From the NCBI GenBank assembly GCA_029532415.1, contig JAQOTA010000014.1, positions 372,001 through 436,000 on the forward strand: a DNA stretch of 64,000 bases. Reading direction: 5' to 3'. Source of the stretch: Marasmius tenuissimus. Taxonomy: Eukaryota; Basidiomycota; Agaricomycetes; Agaricales; Marasmiaceae. A program made the position numbers and the translations under genes. Below are positions 1 through 11,558 of the stretch, in pieces. How positions within the stretch are numbered: the first letter of the stretch is position 1; each line of letters begins with the position of its first letter. A model generated the notes under the pieces. The model was not told where the DNA came from. It ran no database searches and saw only the letters and a program-made list of their open reading frames with translations.

Positions 1-3000
1 TTACTGTCCTTCACTTGCATGGGTCAGTGTTTCAGTGTGATGAGTCGGGACAGTGTTTGATTAGAAGCACGACTTTTGACGTGCCTGTCTTCACTGTGCC
101 TTCTACCTCGCTTTCGAATGGAAAAGATGAAAACATTGATGGGTACGGACGTTTTGGTCTGCTGGGGATCGATTGGCGGGTCTGGGGAGGAAACGGTTCG
201 GATGACTCCTGGACGTAGTAAAGCTGTCGTTTGAGTCGACGGGGATGCAGGCCATACGAGAAAGGCTATTGTTGACTATTTCGGGATGAAGTGAGGGAGT
301 GTGCATGTAGATTTGGCCGTTTACGCGGGTGAGACGAATGTTGGTCTTTACTTTCAGTTTCCCTTGCACACTTTCTCTCTTCGGATTTCAGTGCTACACC
401 TTTACTTTGTTCGTGGACACTAAGGCGACTACTATCACCACGTGAAAACATTGATCGCATCGGTCGAACTCGAGAATATACTGTATGAACTGTATGTACC
501 ACACAATCTAATTCTTAGCATACCTATGTTCTACCATCAAGCCTATGTCATTAGCCGCGATTCCAGCCTGTTTCAAGCAGAGATCGCAGCAAATTTTGGC
601 CCAGATACACCATCACAGGTTTGTACTGCAATTCTCTATCTTTTCTCGTGGGTTTGACTGACTGCTACGTTCGGTAAAGGACAAATTTCTCTCTGTCGAA
701 ATCCCCGACTCACTGAATGTTTAGGCTTGAAATCGGGCTGAAGGCGGACTGTATGTGACCCTGCCTCGTTATGTAGTCCAGTATTCATGCATTCGCGCTC
801 TATCGGCGAGGCCTGAACTCAAGAGAACCCCGGCCATGTAAGAACCTGCCAGAGGTACTACCAAGACACTATGGTAGCCCTTGCCCTCGTTCGTCTGGTC
901 AAGTGTCTTCGCTGTGAACATTGGAGGTTCTACAACGCTACAGCGACAGTGAATGAATGTAATCTCTCGGATTTTACTACTTATGAATGTGGAGGGAGGC
1001 AAAATTTAACAAGGAAACCGAGAGAACGCTACGCCAACCCATGTTCAAAAATCCTACCCAAACTGAGGACGTTTCGGCTCCAAATCCTCAGTCTCAAGGC
1101 GCCCGAGATCCCACCCATCTCTTCTTTGGATTCCTGGTAGCCCGGCTAAGCCAACCAGACTCACAATGCGACCGTCAAGATTCAACCATCCCCGATCTTA
1201 TATTCCAGAGCACCGGAAAGGAAATAGCTCGGGATCAGGATCAACCCGCCGACGTTCGCAACCATCGTGCTCGTCTCGATAGCTGGAGCACGAGTGATAG
1301 CTGGCACTACATCCGCGGCGATTCGGCCACGGCAGAGTGTGTTCTGTTGTTAAAGACCGGCTGTGACGAGGAAAGTCGCCCTTGTAGCGGACGTGTTCGC
1401 TGTGTGAATCAGGAAACATAATGTTCAAGCACTGGTGATGGAGTCGGAACTGACATCTGATGAATTGTCAATATTGGCGGATATGGGACGACGGGTGCAA
1501 AGCGAGATGTCTTCTATGTCGATGCGACTGGGTAAAATTCAATCTGAGAGTTCCTGTATTTTGAGGTCACTTCCAACCAGTGGCAAGGTACCTGGAAATG
1601 ACTGACTGCATTTTAGAACCTATACGTCGGCGAAATATACAACTTACCTCGTCCTAGAGATCGACACCCCGAGACTCTATCCGGGTCACAAGCACTCTGA
1701 GTACTTGAGAGTGTTGCCTCAGCAGCCACCCGGTCAAATTTCGACCGTTCCTTCAAGCCTTCACATCTCTGGGGCAGTTGATCAGTGTGCGAGTTGATGA
1801 ATTGCAGCAGATAACAGATAAAGCACAATACGATATTGCTCGAGCGAAGACAAGAAAAACAAGACATAAGTTCCACGAAAGCGGACAGTAGGAGCGTATC
1901 TGGATCGGTACAACTAAGAAAGCGAGAAAACCTCAGATGAAAAGTAGCGTGCATTGAGAAAGCGAGAACAAGCAAGTAAGATGGGATAAGAGCTCGGAGT
2001 CGTGATGCATAGAACGCTCCCTGCGCGGATTTCCCAGATGGGAGGGTTACTAGTGATTGTCAACGAGGATAGCCGAGGCGATCGCGTTGGGAACAGGGTG
2101 GTGGTTGTAGTGAGCGAGTTGTGCACGGTTCCGTCCTTCCTGCGCAGAGAGGAATTTTTTGAGGCTGGGGGACAAGCCGATCAGAATAGGGCGGTGGTTC
2201 TGGCCTGAAAGACATGACCAAGCCTTCCAGTTCTCTCGGTGATTGAGTTGGTGGTGCTCCCCATGATCTCGAGCCGCCCTGTTTTCCGACACTTCACGTC
2301 ATGCTTGTCATATGCTGAAAGGCCGCCATCTGCGTCGTCTTCACCGTCACCACCGTGGATCTTCTCGACCTTTCATTCTCCTACACTTCTAATGCCTCCT
2401 CAATTGGTATCTACAACTCTTGTTCTTGCTGCTCTCGTCCTGCAATAGTAGAATCCGAAAGTAAAACCTGGGGTCTTCGTCAAAATCGATCCTTTCAGTG
2501 GAAGAACTGTGATAGAGGACCGCCGCTATTTCGGGGTTTTTTGATTCGTCTGAGAGCGATTGTTGCGAGGAGAAGAGTGCCAGATCCAAGGAAAAGCCTA
2601 TCATGAATACATGAGATCAAATTGGCATTCTGCTTGACAGATAAACGCACCTTTTCCGTCTCGTTAGTACAGTTACGATCCGAGTTGTGCTGCGTCAGTG
2701 GTGTCACGGTATCGGTTGGGAAAGGGGGCCTCCCTACAACTTTAGACAACGCCAACGCCGGAGAGCTTTTTGCGACAGAAGGAGAGACTGAGACAGATAA
2801 GAACGGGGTTTTACTGGACATGGTAGAAGTGAAGGAAGCGTAGACCTGCGTAGACGCGGCCTGGGCAAATTGTCCCAGTCTCCTGACAATCACATGTTTT
2901 GACGGGATGTTCCCACGAGTGACGACGCGTCGATGGTACTGTAACTCAAGCGCGTCCGGCGAGCCTATTTATTGTTGATACTTTTGTTCCACGTCTTTCC

Positions 3001-5203
3001 TTCCACTAGATCTACCAGTTCCCAAAATACAGGCTTTGATCTAAGTGGTCAAATGAAACATTCGTTCATTTATCGACGGCTCTCTCTACGTTACATACTT
3101 TCTACATCCTCAAAGCCTATCAAAACCCCAGCTCTCCTTCAGATCTCCCCGATCTACCAAACCCAACCCAATTATTAAACATCGATAATTGTATCCATCT
3201 CCCCACTTCGATCCTATTGAAAGCCACGCCGGCTCCTCAATCCACCCAAGCGCAACCCTTCCAAATCATTCTCACCGGCTCGAAGTCACAAGTAATCTAT
3301 GACAGCAGGTCAGAGCTGGGAAATGGCAACTCGCAGTAGTCATCGCATCAGCGGGCGCCCTCGATCTTGGGGGAGAGAGAAAAACTATTGAAATTTGGCA
3401 ACGAGATGGAGATTTTGGCACGGTCTGGAGATGTATATTAAGTTACAACCCAACGTTCAACAAGCCCAAGGATCGAGTGCTTACCGCGCATCAAAGCTTG
3501 TGGCTCTCAAACATGATCTTGATCGCCTCATGATTGAATACAGTGTCTTCACAGAATGTTTGGAGCCCTTGGGTCACCAGGAACACTACAAAAAAGAAGG
3601 TAGTCAGTATAAAAAATCGCCTTTCCCGGTATTGGAAGATTACCGCAGCCTTGCAATCAGCGGGGCATATTGAAGTGTGAGTTTCCATCATTGTAACCAT
3701 ATACCAAGCGGCTCCGGTTAGAATCTCGAGTTTGGGAGGCGAGATAGCGGTCGGTGTTATGACTGTCGAATTGGAGAATGGCATTGACGTCTTCACACAC
3801 CAAAAACACCAAATTTTCCCCTGAGCGGACAGGCGCCCGGATAAAGGTCCAAAAGTACAACGTGTTTGTAGTCCATATTGTAGCACAGATTACCTATACA
3901 TCAGAAGTCCAGAAAAATGCACAAAATCTTTGTCTATTTGGTAGTATTTTACTAAGCATGATATGTACACAGATTGACTATGAAGTTATACTACCGAAAG
4001 AAGAACAAAAAGAAGTCGTATCTGGGCATCCAGAAAGGTGATGTTTTGGTACAGCCGAACGGTACCCGGAAAGGAAGGGAATCCGGAGTCTCCATGCGTG
4101 TACAGACGTAGGTCCGGATCGTGGATATCTGAGGGATATATCATCTTTCCGGCACGCATCTGTACACACCGATATTCTCCTTTTCAGGGCATGTTTCTGC
4201 GGAAATAGATAGGCCACGGGATAGCTGTACGGACACACCGCGTTTTTGTTCTCTTTTTAGCAGTCCTGATGTAAAACTTGTCTGATCGTTTATCAGTTTT
4301 AGCGATATGTAAATGGATATGTCTATTTTTTGTATAAATATACGAATCTCGGACATGATAGCTATCTCGTCAACTATCTGGCCTACCAAACAACGTCATT
4401 TCTGGAAGACTTTCTGGCTACCTGTCCGCTCAGGGGAAAGGTTGGCGTTTTTGGTGTGTCAGTGAACTACAGATCCGGCGGTACGAAGCTCGAGAAACAG
4501 GTGGTGGAAATTCAGGGTCGGAGATGAGAGATCGGATGAATGAAAGATTGCAACCGAGAACTCGAGGGTCATGATGCGAAGCTTCTGGTTGATGTATACC
4601 TCATGAGATAGTTGAGCGTTAGTCGCACGAATACAAGGCCCCAGTGTCAGACTCGCTGAATTCATACAAGCCCAAATATGTACTAAACAACCAGAGAGCT
4701 TGACTGGAGGCGGATGCTGATGGAGGCCTCAGGACCCGGTTCACAGCGCACAGAACATCCAGGACTCGCCTTTGATGGACATCAGAAGCCCTTGTATCCC
4801 TGATCATAGGAAGTCGAAATTTGTGGAAGGGAAAAGGGCGCGACTAAAAACGTTCAGCAATGAGCGAGCCCAGTATCCCCTAGGCAGCTCATATCAGCCC
4901 GCTATGTTGTCGAACGATGTATATTTGGAGTCTTCTAGAATGCCATATGGAGGGTAGAGACAAGGACTCCAAAGTTCAGAGCGAGGATTGGGCGTGTTCA
5001 TCAGTTCAAACAGAATCTGCGAGAGAAAATGAGCAAATACCATGTATTTGAGCACCATACTATCAATTCAACCCTTCCAATGCTCTTGAGGGGTTCTGAC
5101 CCAAGGAACCAGGAGACGACATGGTGGTTGCGGATAAAGAGACACCGGCCTGGGCGCTCGTTCCTGAGCGTGGGCCCAATTGAATCATTACTCGCGACTC
5201 TCA
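1..5203. other. No supportable gene left of the Gypsy element
   Basis: Only short, unconvincing reading frames are seen on both strands. The best candidate is a 132-codon minus-strand frame at 2495-2893 with a Ser/Thr-rich, Arg-containing N-terminus and a hydrophobic stretch near the C-terminus. It matches nothing I recognise and is not called. No terminal repeats were found. The stretch is probably intergenic or old decayed repeat. Confidence 0.5.
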
Positions 5204-5208
5204 CATCA
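5204..5208. repeat. Target-site duplication CATCA, left
   Basis: A perfect 5-bp direct repeat directly abuts the LTR. Its partner is at 11872-11876. Five base pairs is the usual size for Ty3/Gypsy integrases. Confidence 0.95.
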
Positions 5209-5521
5209 TGTTATGACTGGTGTTCACAACGTAAGCTCAATACTGAGTTATCGACCTGTCTTGGTTCTGGTGTCGTGAATGTGAGATTGAGTTGTAAGGT
5301 CAAGCTGAAGAGCAAGACCTTCTACTGTACAAGTATAAATACTAAAGCTGGAACTGCGTACATACTGCGAACTGTTGTAAATACTGCGATCAGAGGCTGC
5401 GAACTGCTGCGAATACTGTGGTCTGATAAATAACACTGCGATCAGATAAATAATCGTATCAGAGTCATAGATAAGATATCATGGAGGAAGAAAATGATAT
5501 ACCCCTTTCGTAACTGTAACA
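5209..5521 (-). repeat. 3' LTR of the Gypsy element
   Basis: This is the 3' LTR in element orientation and is identical to 11559-11871. The element-strand sequence just inside it (5522-5535) is fairly purine-rich (AAGATGGGG then TAA) and could be the polypurine tract, but it is short and weak. Confidence 0.95.
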
Positions 5522-5591
5522 TTACCCCATCTTTATATTGAATGTCCACATTCAATTTCGTATAGCCATCCTAAATCTAATTTCCCACCTA

Positions 5592-6704
5592 TCAGAATTG
5601 AACTGGTTTGTCACAAATGTTGGATGCTGTAACGTTGTCGTAATCGTTGTGATAATCAGACTCAGGAACATTAGGTTGGCGTGGTTGTAGGAAAGGTCTT
5701 TGAGGGCAGGTAGAGGGATAGTGCCCTGGAGATCGTCGGTTGCAGTAATTGCAAACCCATGTACTACAGGAATGGGCGAAATGTCCGAATCCATTACAGT
5801 TGAAACATGCGTCTCTGGAACTGGGCCTTCTCGATGGTCTGACTCATGTTCTGATAGTTTGTCGTTGATTGGGTCTGTTAGGAAGGGAAACTGGTGCGGA
5901 GCGATTCGAATTGATAGATGATTGTGAGCTTCGTCGAGATCCTCCTCGTGGTCCTCTAGGACGATTTCGTTGTCGGTTGGGTGTGGGAGCATTCAGTCTT
6001 GGGTTGTTAGTTTGAACTGGAGGTGGTTGGTATCGTAAATGTCCGATTGCTGAAGCAATGACATTTTCTACCATTTGATCAGTGATGATACAAGGTGGAA
6101 TAGGAATGGGAGCGGTTTCTACCGCTGTAGGTGGTTCAGCTACTGTGGACGAAATTTCTCCTTCCTCTCGTTCTTCCTTTACTACCATCTTTCCCTTGTC
6201 TCTCTTTTCTTCATTAACTCTGTTGATCTCTTCTGTGATTCGACGCTCTTCTCCGATTTTGATTTGTTCAAGCATTCCAAAGTTGAGAGCGTTTTCGGCT
6301 AACGTTCCCAAGCTTTCTCGAAGTCCTTGAACATGTTCGACTAGTTTTGTATGCTCCCATCGTAGATCATAGAAAGTACGGGCGAAGAAAATGAGGTGTT
6401 CGTGGTTCTGGAGGTGGTCTGTAACGAGTTCGTCATAGTCGGAGTTCATGAGTATCGCTTTGATGTTGTTGCCATCGGCGAGGTTAATGAGTGTTCGGGA
6501 AGGATACTGAAGTTGGTCTATAAGGGAAGGCATGTCATCGTGAGAGGAATTGTCATTAATAGGTTGGTGTAGGGAGAGGTTGAAGTCGGAGTTTCGAGGA
6601 TAGTCAAGGTAGGCTGGTGGTGGTGGTACTCGTTGACGAAGTACTGTGTGAAGCTGAGTTTCGTAAGTCTGTGAAGTAGATGCTGCTGCATTGACAGAGA
6701 CCAT
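5592..6704 (-). CDS. Extra ORF after pol: coiled coil plus two zinc knuckles, one internal stop
   Basis: The ORF begins 47 nt after the pol stop and ends just before the 3' LTR. The first 286 codons contain a Pro-rich N-terminus, a charged Glu/Lys/Arg helix likely to be a coiled coil (about residues 95-190) and an Arg/Ser/Pro-rich basic segment. A TGA at 5844-5846 interrupts the frame. The same frame continues 84 codons with two zinc knuckles (CX2CX4HX4C, then CX2CX6HX4C). The stop is therefore probably a mutation in a protein of about 370 residues. No transmembrane segment or signal peptide is seen, so it is not an envelope protein. By composition it looks like a second nucleic-acid-binding Gag-like protein. 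Function unknown. Confidence 0.65.
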
Positions 6705-6751
6705 AGTGATATTTTGTTATGAGGGTGAGTGAGAGTGATTGGGTGATTTCT

Positions 6752-9700
6752 TCAGCGAATTCGTCTCCTCTTTTTATACTCTTGAAGAGTTTCTTTGGCG
6801 TTTTTCAAAGCTTTGGCGGTAAGCCACTTGTTTTCTGAAGATGGTTCCCCTACCCAAGTGACAAGGTATTCGCGGGGTTTCTTCTTCGGCCGATGATCGA
6901 TAATCGATTCTACCTCGTTTTCTTCTTCTCCATCTATGATATCAGGTGGCGGGTACGTCCAGTTCTCTCCATATGCCTCTGTTTCCTTGTATGGGGTTAA
7001 GAGGTTTGCGTGAAACACTGGATGAACTTTCCATTGTTCTGGCAGTGTCAGACGATATGTCACTGGTCCTAGAACTTCTTCGATTTTGAATGGTCCTTCT
7101 CGTTTTGGTGCTAACTTTCGTGTTTCGTATCCGAAGTTGATGTTCTTTGCTTCTAACTAAACCCTTTGCCCAACTTTGAATGGTTCATACTTGTTCCGCG
7201 TACGATTGATCATCACTTGTCGCGTGAGTTCATGTAATGCGAACGTTTCATCTTGGACTTTCTTGAGATCATTGAGTCTTTCTTCTGCACTTGGAACATT
7301 GGACTTTTCGATGATTGGTGGAATTGCTCGTGGGTTGTATCCCATCATAATGAAAAATGGGGAATGTTTCCTAGCTGAATGAATTCGATTGTTGTGAGTG
7401 AATTCCGCTGTTGATAGATACTTTTTCCAATCGTGCTGCTTTCTAGTGCAGAACATTCGTAGATAGACTTCCACTTCTTGGTTGACTCGTTCTGTTTCTC
7501 CATCCGTCTGTGGGTGATATGCCATACTCATGGATAGTTTTATTCCAAGTAATTTTCCGAGTTCTTTGAACGCATTGGCTGCAAACCTGGGATCTCTGTC
7601 TGATATAATTTTGTCGGGTAATCCAAATCTTTTGTAGACATGGTCGAGAAGAAGATTAGCTGCTCCTATCGCGTCGATTGTTTTTCGACAAGGTGCTAAA
7701 ATTACCCCCTTCGTAGCTCCATGGTCGACCACGACCAATAAGGAATCATCTCCGTCGTTTTCTGGTAAATCGGTGATAAGATCCATAGTGAGATTTGTAA
7801 ATGGCAGTGCATTTTTCGGTGCTGGTATCGGCATTAACGGTGCCTTTGTTGGATGTGTATTGACTTTCATTTGTTGGCATAGTGCGCATCCTTCCACGAA
7901 TTTCTTCACGTAAGAGTATATTCCGGGCCACCAGTAATCGCGTTTAATTTGTTCGAGAGTGTTGTATTGTCCCGGATGTCCTGCGTGAAGTGGATCATGA
8001 TATTTCTTTGTTATCTTTCTTCTGAGTTCCTCGTCTTTCGGCACATAGCATTTATCCATAAAAAAGAGAAGCCCGTCTTCGATTTTCCAATCTGATAATG
8101 CTGATTTGATTGGTGGCGCTCCGCTCGTTTTTAATGCTTCCACAGCTTTACTCATCAGATCGTCTCCCATCGTTTTCTCTGCTACTAGACTGTGAAGTTC
8201 CACATCGATTACGTTTACGAATAACTTGTCCGGTAGCATCACAATATCTTCGTTGTCAGTGTCTTCCGGTGGTATTAAATCCTCTCTTCTTGATAATGCA
8301 TCGGATTGTGCCATTCGGTGTCCCGGTACGTGTATAAGTTTCAGATCAAACTCTGATAAAAACAGAGCCCATCTAGCTTGTCGGCGGTTAAGTTTTTGAT
8401 GTGATCGGAAATAGGTGAGGTTTTTGTGATCTGATAGTACTGTTGTCGGATGTTTCGATCCTAGAAGATAAATGTCGCCAGGTTTCTAGTGCTCGTACTA
8501 TTGCTAGTAGTTCTCGATTGTAGATTTCGTAGTTCCATTCCGTTGGAGTGAAAGAATGTGATAGATATCCGCATGGGTGCCAATCTCCATGTTCATCTTG
8601 TTGTTTCAGCACCACTCCTGTTGCCCATTTAGAAGCGTTGGCCTCTATTACGAACGGGCGATTTACATCCGACATCCGTAATACTGGTTCTTCTAAAAAC
8701 TTCTGATTTAGTAATTTAAACGCTCGATCTGCCTCTTCGTTCCATTCGAATTTGGTATCCTTTTTCGTTAGATCATTCAGTGGTTTTGCAATCTCTGCAT
8801 ACCGTCCAATAAATTTTCGGTAGAAATTCCCAAACCCTAAGAAAGATCTGACCCCTTTCACCGTTGTTGGTTCCTTCCACTCCTTGATTCCCGCAAGTTT
8901 AACCGGGTCCATAGAAATGATTCCAGGTCTAATAATCATTCCGAGAAAATCGACTTCTTGCACATCGAACTTACATTTTTCCGGTTTCAGATATAAGTCA
9001 TGTTCCTTCAGTCTTTGAAGGATCTGTTTTGTTCGGATTTTGTGCATTTTTTCGTCTGATGAAAAGATCAGTATGTCATCCATATAGATTACCATCCATC
9101 CTTCATCAATCATATCGCTAAAAATATCATCCATGAAGGCTTGGAACGTAGCTGGAGAATTGCTCAGTCCAAAAAACATTACCATGGGTTCGTACAATCC
9201 TTTGTTTGTTTTGAATGCCACCTTCCACTGATCTCCGTCTTTGATTCGAATATTGTTGTATCCATTTCAGAGGTCCATTTTTGAAAATATTGTTGCGCCC
9301 TTTAGCTTGTCCATCAAATCTGTGATTAGTGGTAATGGATAGGTATTCCGAATCGTCCCTTCATTTAGTTTTCTGTAGTCTTGGCATGGTCGAAAGGCTC
9401 CTTGTTCCTTCTTTGACACAAAAAAGAACGGGGAAGCCATTGGTGATTTGGACGGTCGGATATACCCTTTTCAGAGGTTTTCCTTTAAGAATTCATCTTG
9501 TAATTCTTGTTCTTTCGGCGTCATAGGGTAGATTTTACATCCTGTTGGCATAAACCCTGGTTTGAAGTTGATTGCATGATCATAAGCTCTTGATTCGGGA
9601 AATCGTTCTGCTGCCTTTTTCTCGAATCGTTCTTTGTATTCTGAAAGATATTCAGGAATTAGTTCTTCTATAGACTTTTTACCCTGATCTTTCTTTTGCG

Positions 9701-10274
9701 CTAATTCTTGTGATACCGTTGTCTTGGCTCTGATATGAACTTCTAGTGTTACTTGATCCTTGAGTTCCTGAAAGGTTCAGATACTGATATCGGATCTTTC
9801 CTGCCTGCTTCGAAATGTTAATGGATTATTCGGAAAAAATAACGTACCTTTTGCCCAATCGATCTGAGGATTTCGTTTCCTCAGCCAAGGGAGTCCAAGG
9901 ATTATTTCTTCCTTTCCTAATCCAGAGACAAGAAACTGAATTTGCATTTCCGTTCCTCCTATTGTGACATTGAGTGAAGCAGATCTGCAGATCATTCCAG
10001 TCTTGTTCCGGGTCCCATCTACATTGAATACCTTGATCGGTTTTTCTAGTAGTTTAGTGTTTATTTGGTGTTTTTCCACGAACTCTTGATCGATGAAAGT
10101 CCCTCCTGCTCCTGAATCTATAAGTGCGTTAGTGTCGACAGATTCTCCATTTCCAATCTCTATAAATACGGGAATATGTATTGAGTGTTGGTCAACAGTC
10201 GCTACAGTTAGATTGGAAATAGATACGGAAGTTGGCAGAGATGACGTCGATTCAGTCTGCCTTACATAAAACCC
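6752..10274 (-). pseudogene. pol: pol: protease, RT, RNase H, integrase, chromodomain; inactivated
   Basis: Read from the frameshift site, the domains are in order. The aspartic protease has motif DSGA at 10107-10118. The reverse transcriptase has YMDD at 9075-9086. RNase H ends in the 8.4-kb region, where the usual catalytic Asp of the DAS motif reads Asn (EANASKWATG). Integrase has the HHCC finger, then DDE residues in the MDL, SDRDPRF and TERVNQE blocks. A C-terminal chromodomain (YLVTWVGEPSSENKWL) completes it. Defects are TGA at 9777-9779, 9471-9473 and 9267-9269, one extra T-class base in a short A/T run near 8469-8473 that shifts the frame, and TAG at 7157-7159. All stops lie in otherwise continuous, well conserved sequence. 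The natural stop is TGA at 6752. The frameshift could be an assembly error, but four separate stops are unlikely to be. Confidence 0.9.
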
Positions 10275-11260
10275 TCCTCCTCTACCTTGTTATGAAATTC
10301 TTCTCTTTGTTCGTCAGTCATTTCTTGATAAATTGATCTGATCTGAGTATATCCACTGGGTTTCATCTTGTCTGCTTCTGCCTTTGGAATAGTCACAAGG
10401 ACCTTATCGTTTGGCTTCATATTCTGATACTGGGGTCGTGGGTTCTGGTATTGAGATTTGTTCTGATATTGTCTCTGTCGGTTGGGACAGTTTCTTCCGA
10501 TGTGTCCTTGTCGGCCACATCTGAAACAAAGTTCTTTCTGGTAATATTCTTGTGTTTGAGCTGGGCTAAGCCGATCGATATGAATTTGATCAACGTCCAT
10601 AGCATTCGGATCTCGTTGGGTTTGATAGTTCGGGACGTATTGAGGTTTTGGTTTGGATACTGTGCTGCTGAGATAGCTGGCTATTCCTTTCCCTCTCCTC
10701 TTATTGTTGTCCATCCTTTTAACGATTGTCTTCCAAGATGCAAGAGTAGTCGGCATTTCTTCTCTTTCATACATCCTATCTCTGATCCATTCGTTGAGTC
10801 CTCGTACGAAATAGTCAATTAAAGCTGTGTCATCGCTGACTCCAGATTTAGCTGCTAATGTTTCGAACTTGGAGACGTAATCATCAGCTGTGTCTTTGTT
10901 CTGTTGAAGTTGCTGAAGTTTGTTTAAGGCGTTCCCTGCTTCATCTGATTCTCCAAATGCCTCCTTGAATGTAGCTTTGAAAGCATTATATGTCGGCCAT
11001 ACTCCTCCTGTCTTCGTGTATTCTTGGATTCGTACTGTCTTCCATCTTCCAGCTGGTCCTCCTTTCATGTAAGATAGCATGAAGGTTACTTTCTTCTTGT
11101 CATCTGAATAAATTTCTTCATTTGCCATGAGGTATAAGTCGACGTCAGTTTGGAATTCTTCGGTTTTCGTACGATCACCATCGAAGTCCTTAGGGGTGCC
11201 GATCTTTATCTCCTTGGCATGGGTGTTCACAGTTACTGCTTGTCCTGTCTGTCCTGACAT
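10262..11260 (-). CDS. gag: Gag polyprotein of the Gypsy element
   Basis: This 332-residue protein is the structural capsid/nucleocapsid part of the element. It has a capsid-like helical region (about residues 15-200, with the usual phenylalanine/tryptophan-rich retrotransposon gag core). A single CCHC zinc knuckle follows near residues 245-258 (CFRCGRQGHIGRNC), then a basic Gln/Asn/Tyr-rich stretch. The ATG at 11260 is the first in frame. The same frame stays open upstream for 100 codons to the LTR edge without another ATG, so a non-AUG start or a longer N-terminus is possible. The gene is intact and ends at the slippery site feeding pol. Confidence 0.9.
   Translation of the reverse strand: MSGQTGQAVTVNTHAKEIKIGTPKDFDGDRTKTEEFQTDVDLYLMANEEIYSDDKKKVTFMLSYMKGGPAGRWKTVRIQEYTKTGGVWPTYNAFKATFKEAFGESDEAGNALNKLQQLQQNKDTADDYVSKFETLAAKSGVSDDTALIDYFVRGLNEWIRDRMYEREEMPTTLASWKTIVKRMDNNKRRGKGIASYLSSTVSKPKPQYVPNYQTQRDPNAMDVDQIHIDRLSPAQTQEYYQKELCFRCGRQGHIGRNCPNRQRQYQNKSQYQNPRPQYQNMKPNDKVLVTIPKAEADKMKPSGYTQIRSIYQEMTDEQREEFHNKVEEEGFM
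10268..10274 (-). promoter_or_regulatory. -1 ribosomal frameshift site, gag to pol
   Basis: The element strand reads G GGT TTT in the gag frame. This is a canonical X XXY YYZ heptamer, followed by ATG and the gag stop. A -1 slip here enters the frame that carries the protease motif and stays open through the protease. The site is the only one that joins the two frames next to the gag stop. Any stimulatory downstream RNA structure was not examined. Confidence 0.75.
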
Positions 11261-11543
11261 TTCTGATTCTGTTGATTCTGTTTCCCAATCTGTGTCTGAA
11301 TCGTTTCCTAATTTAAGGTTCTGAAATAAATCTGCTGGTGGGGATTCCGAAGTGTCTCTATATTCTGGATATGGAAGGAAAGGCCAGTTATCGCTTTCGG
11401 GATTACTGACAGTTCCTGGGGATTCGGGTTCTGTATCTGGTGACGGGTTTCTGGATCGAAAAGAAATCTTGTCGTTCGGTTCTGGGGTTCTGGTTTCTGG
11501 ATTGTTGGGATAGCCTAACTTGGATAAGTTGGCTGTTCTGGTA

Positions 11544-11558
11544 TTCAGCTTGACCTTA
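11544..11558 (-). other. Primer-binding site of self-priming type
   Basis: The first 15 nt inside the 5' LTR (element strand TAAGGTCAAGCTGAA) do not look like a tRNA 3' end. They are perfectly complementary to element-strand nucleotides 11659-11645 within the same LTR. Self-priming by folding of the RNA 5' end onto the site next to the LTR is the known mechanism of the Tf1/sushi group of chromoviruses. The match here has the right position and orientation. Confidence 0.7.

Noticed and set aside
2495..2893. Minus-strand 132-codon frame as a mitochondrial-targeted protein
   Set aside because: The N-terminus is only loosely presequence-like, nothing else is recognisable and there is no conserved context.
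5029..5433. Plus-strand frame of 134 codons across the LTR
   Set aside because: Most of it repeats exactly in the other LTR and it crosses the LTR edge. It is chance open sequence in the repeat.
5592..6704. Envelope-like gene in the Gypsy element
   Set aside because: No signal peptide, transmembrane segment or cleavage site; zinc knuckles and coiled coil point to a nucleic-acid-binding protein instead.
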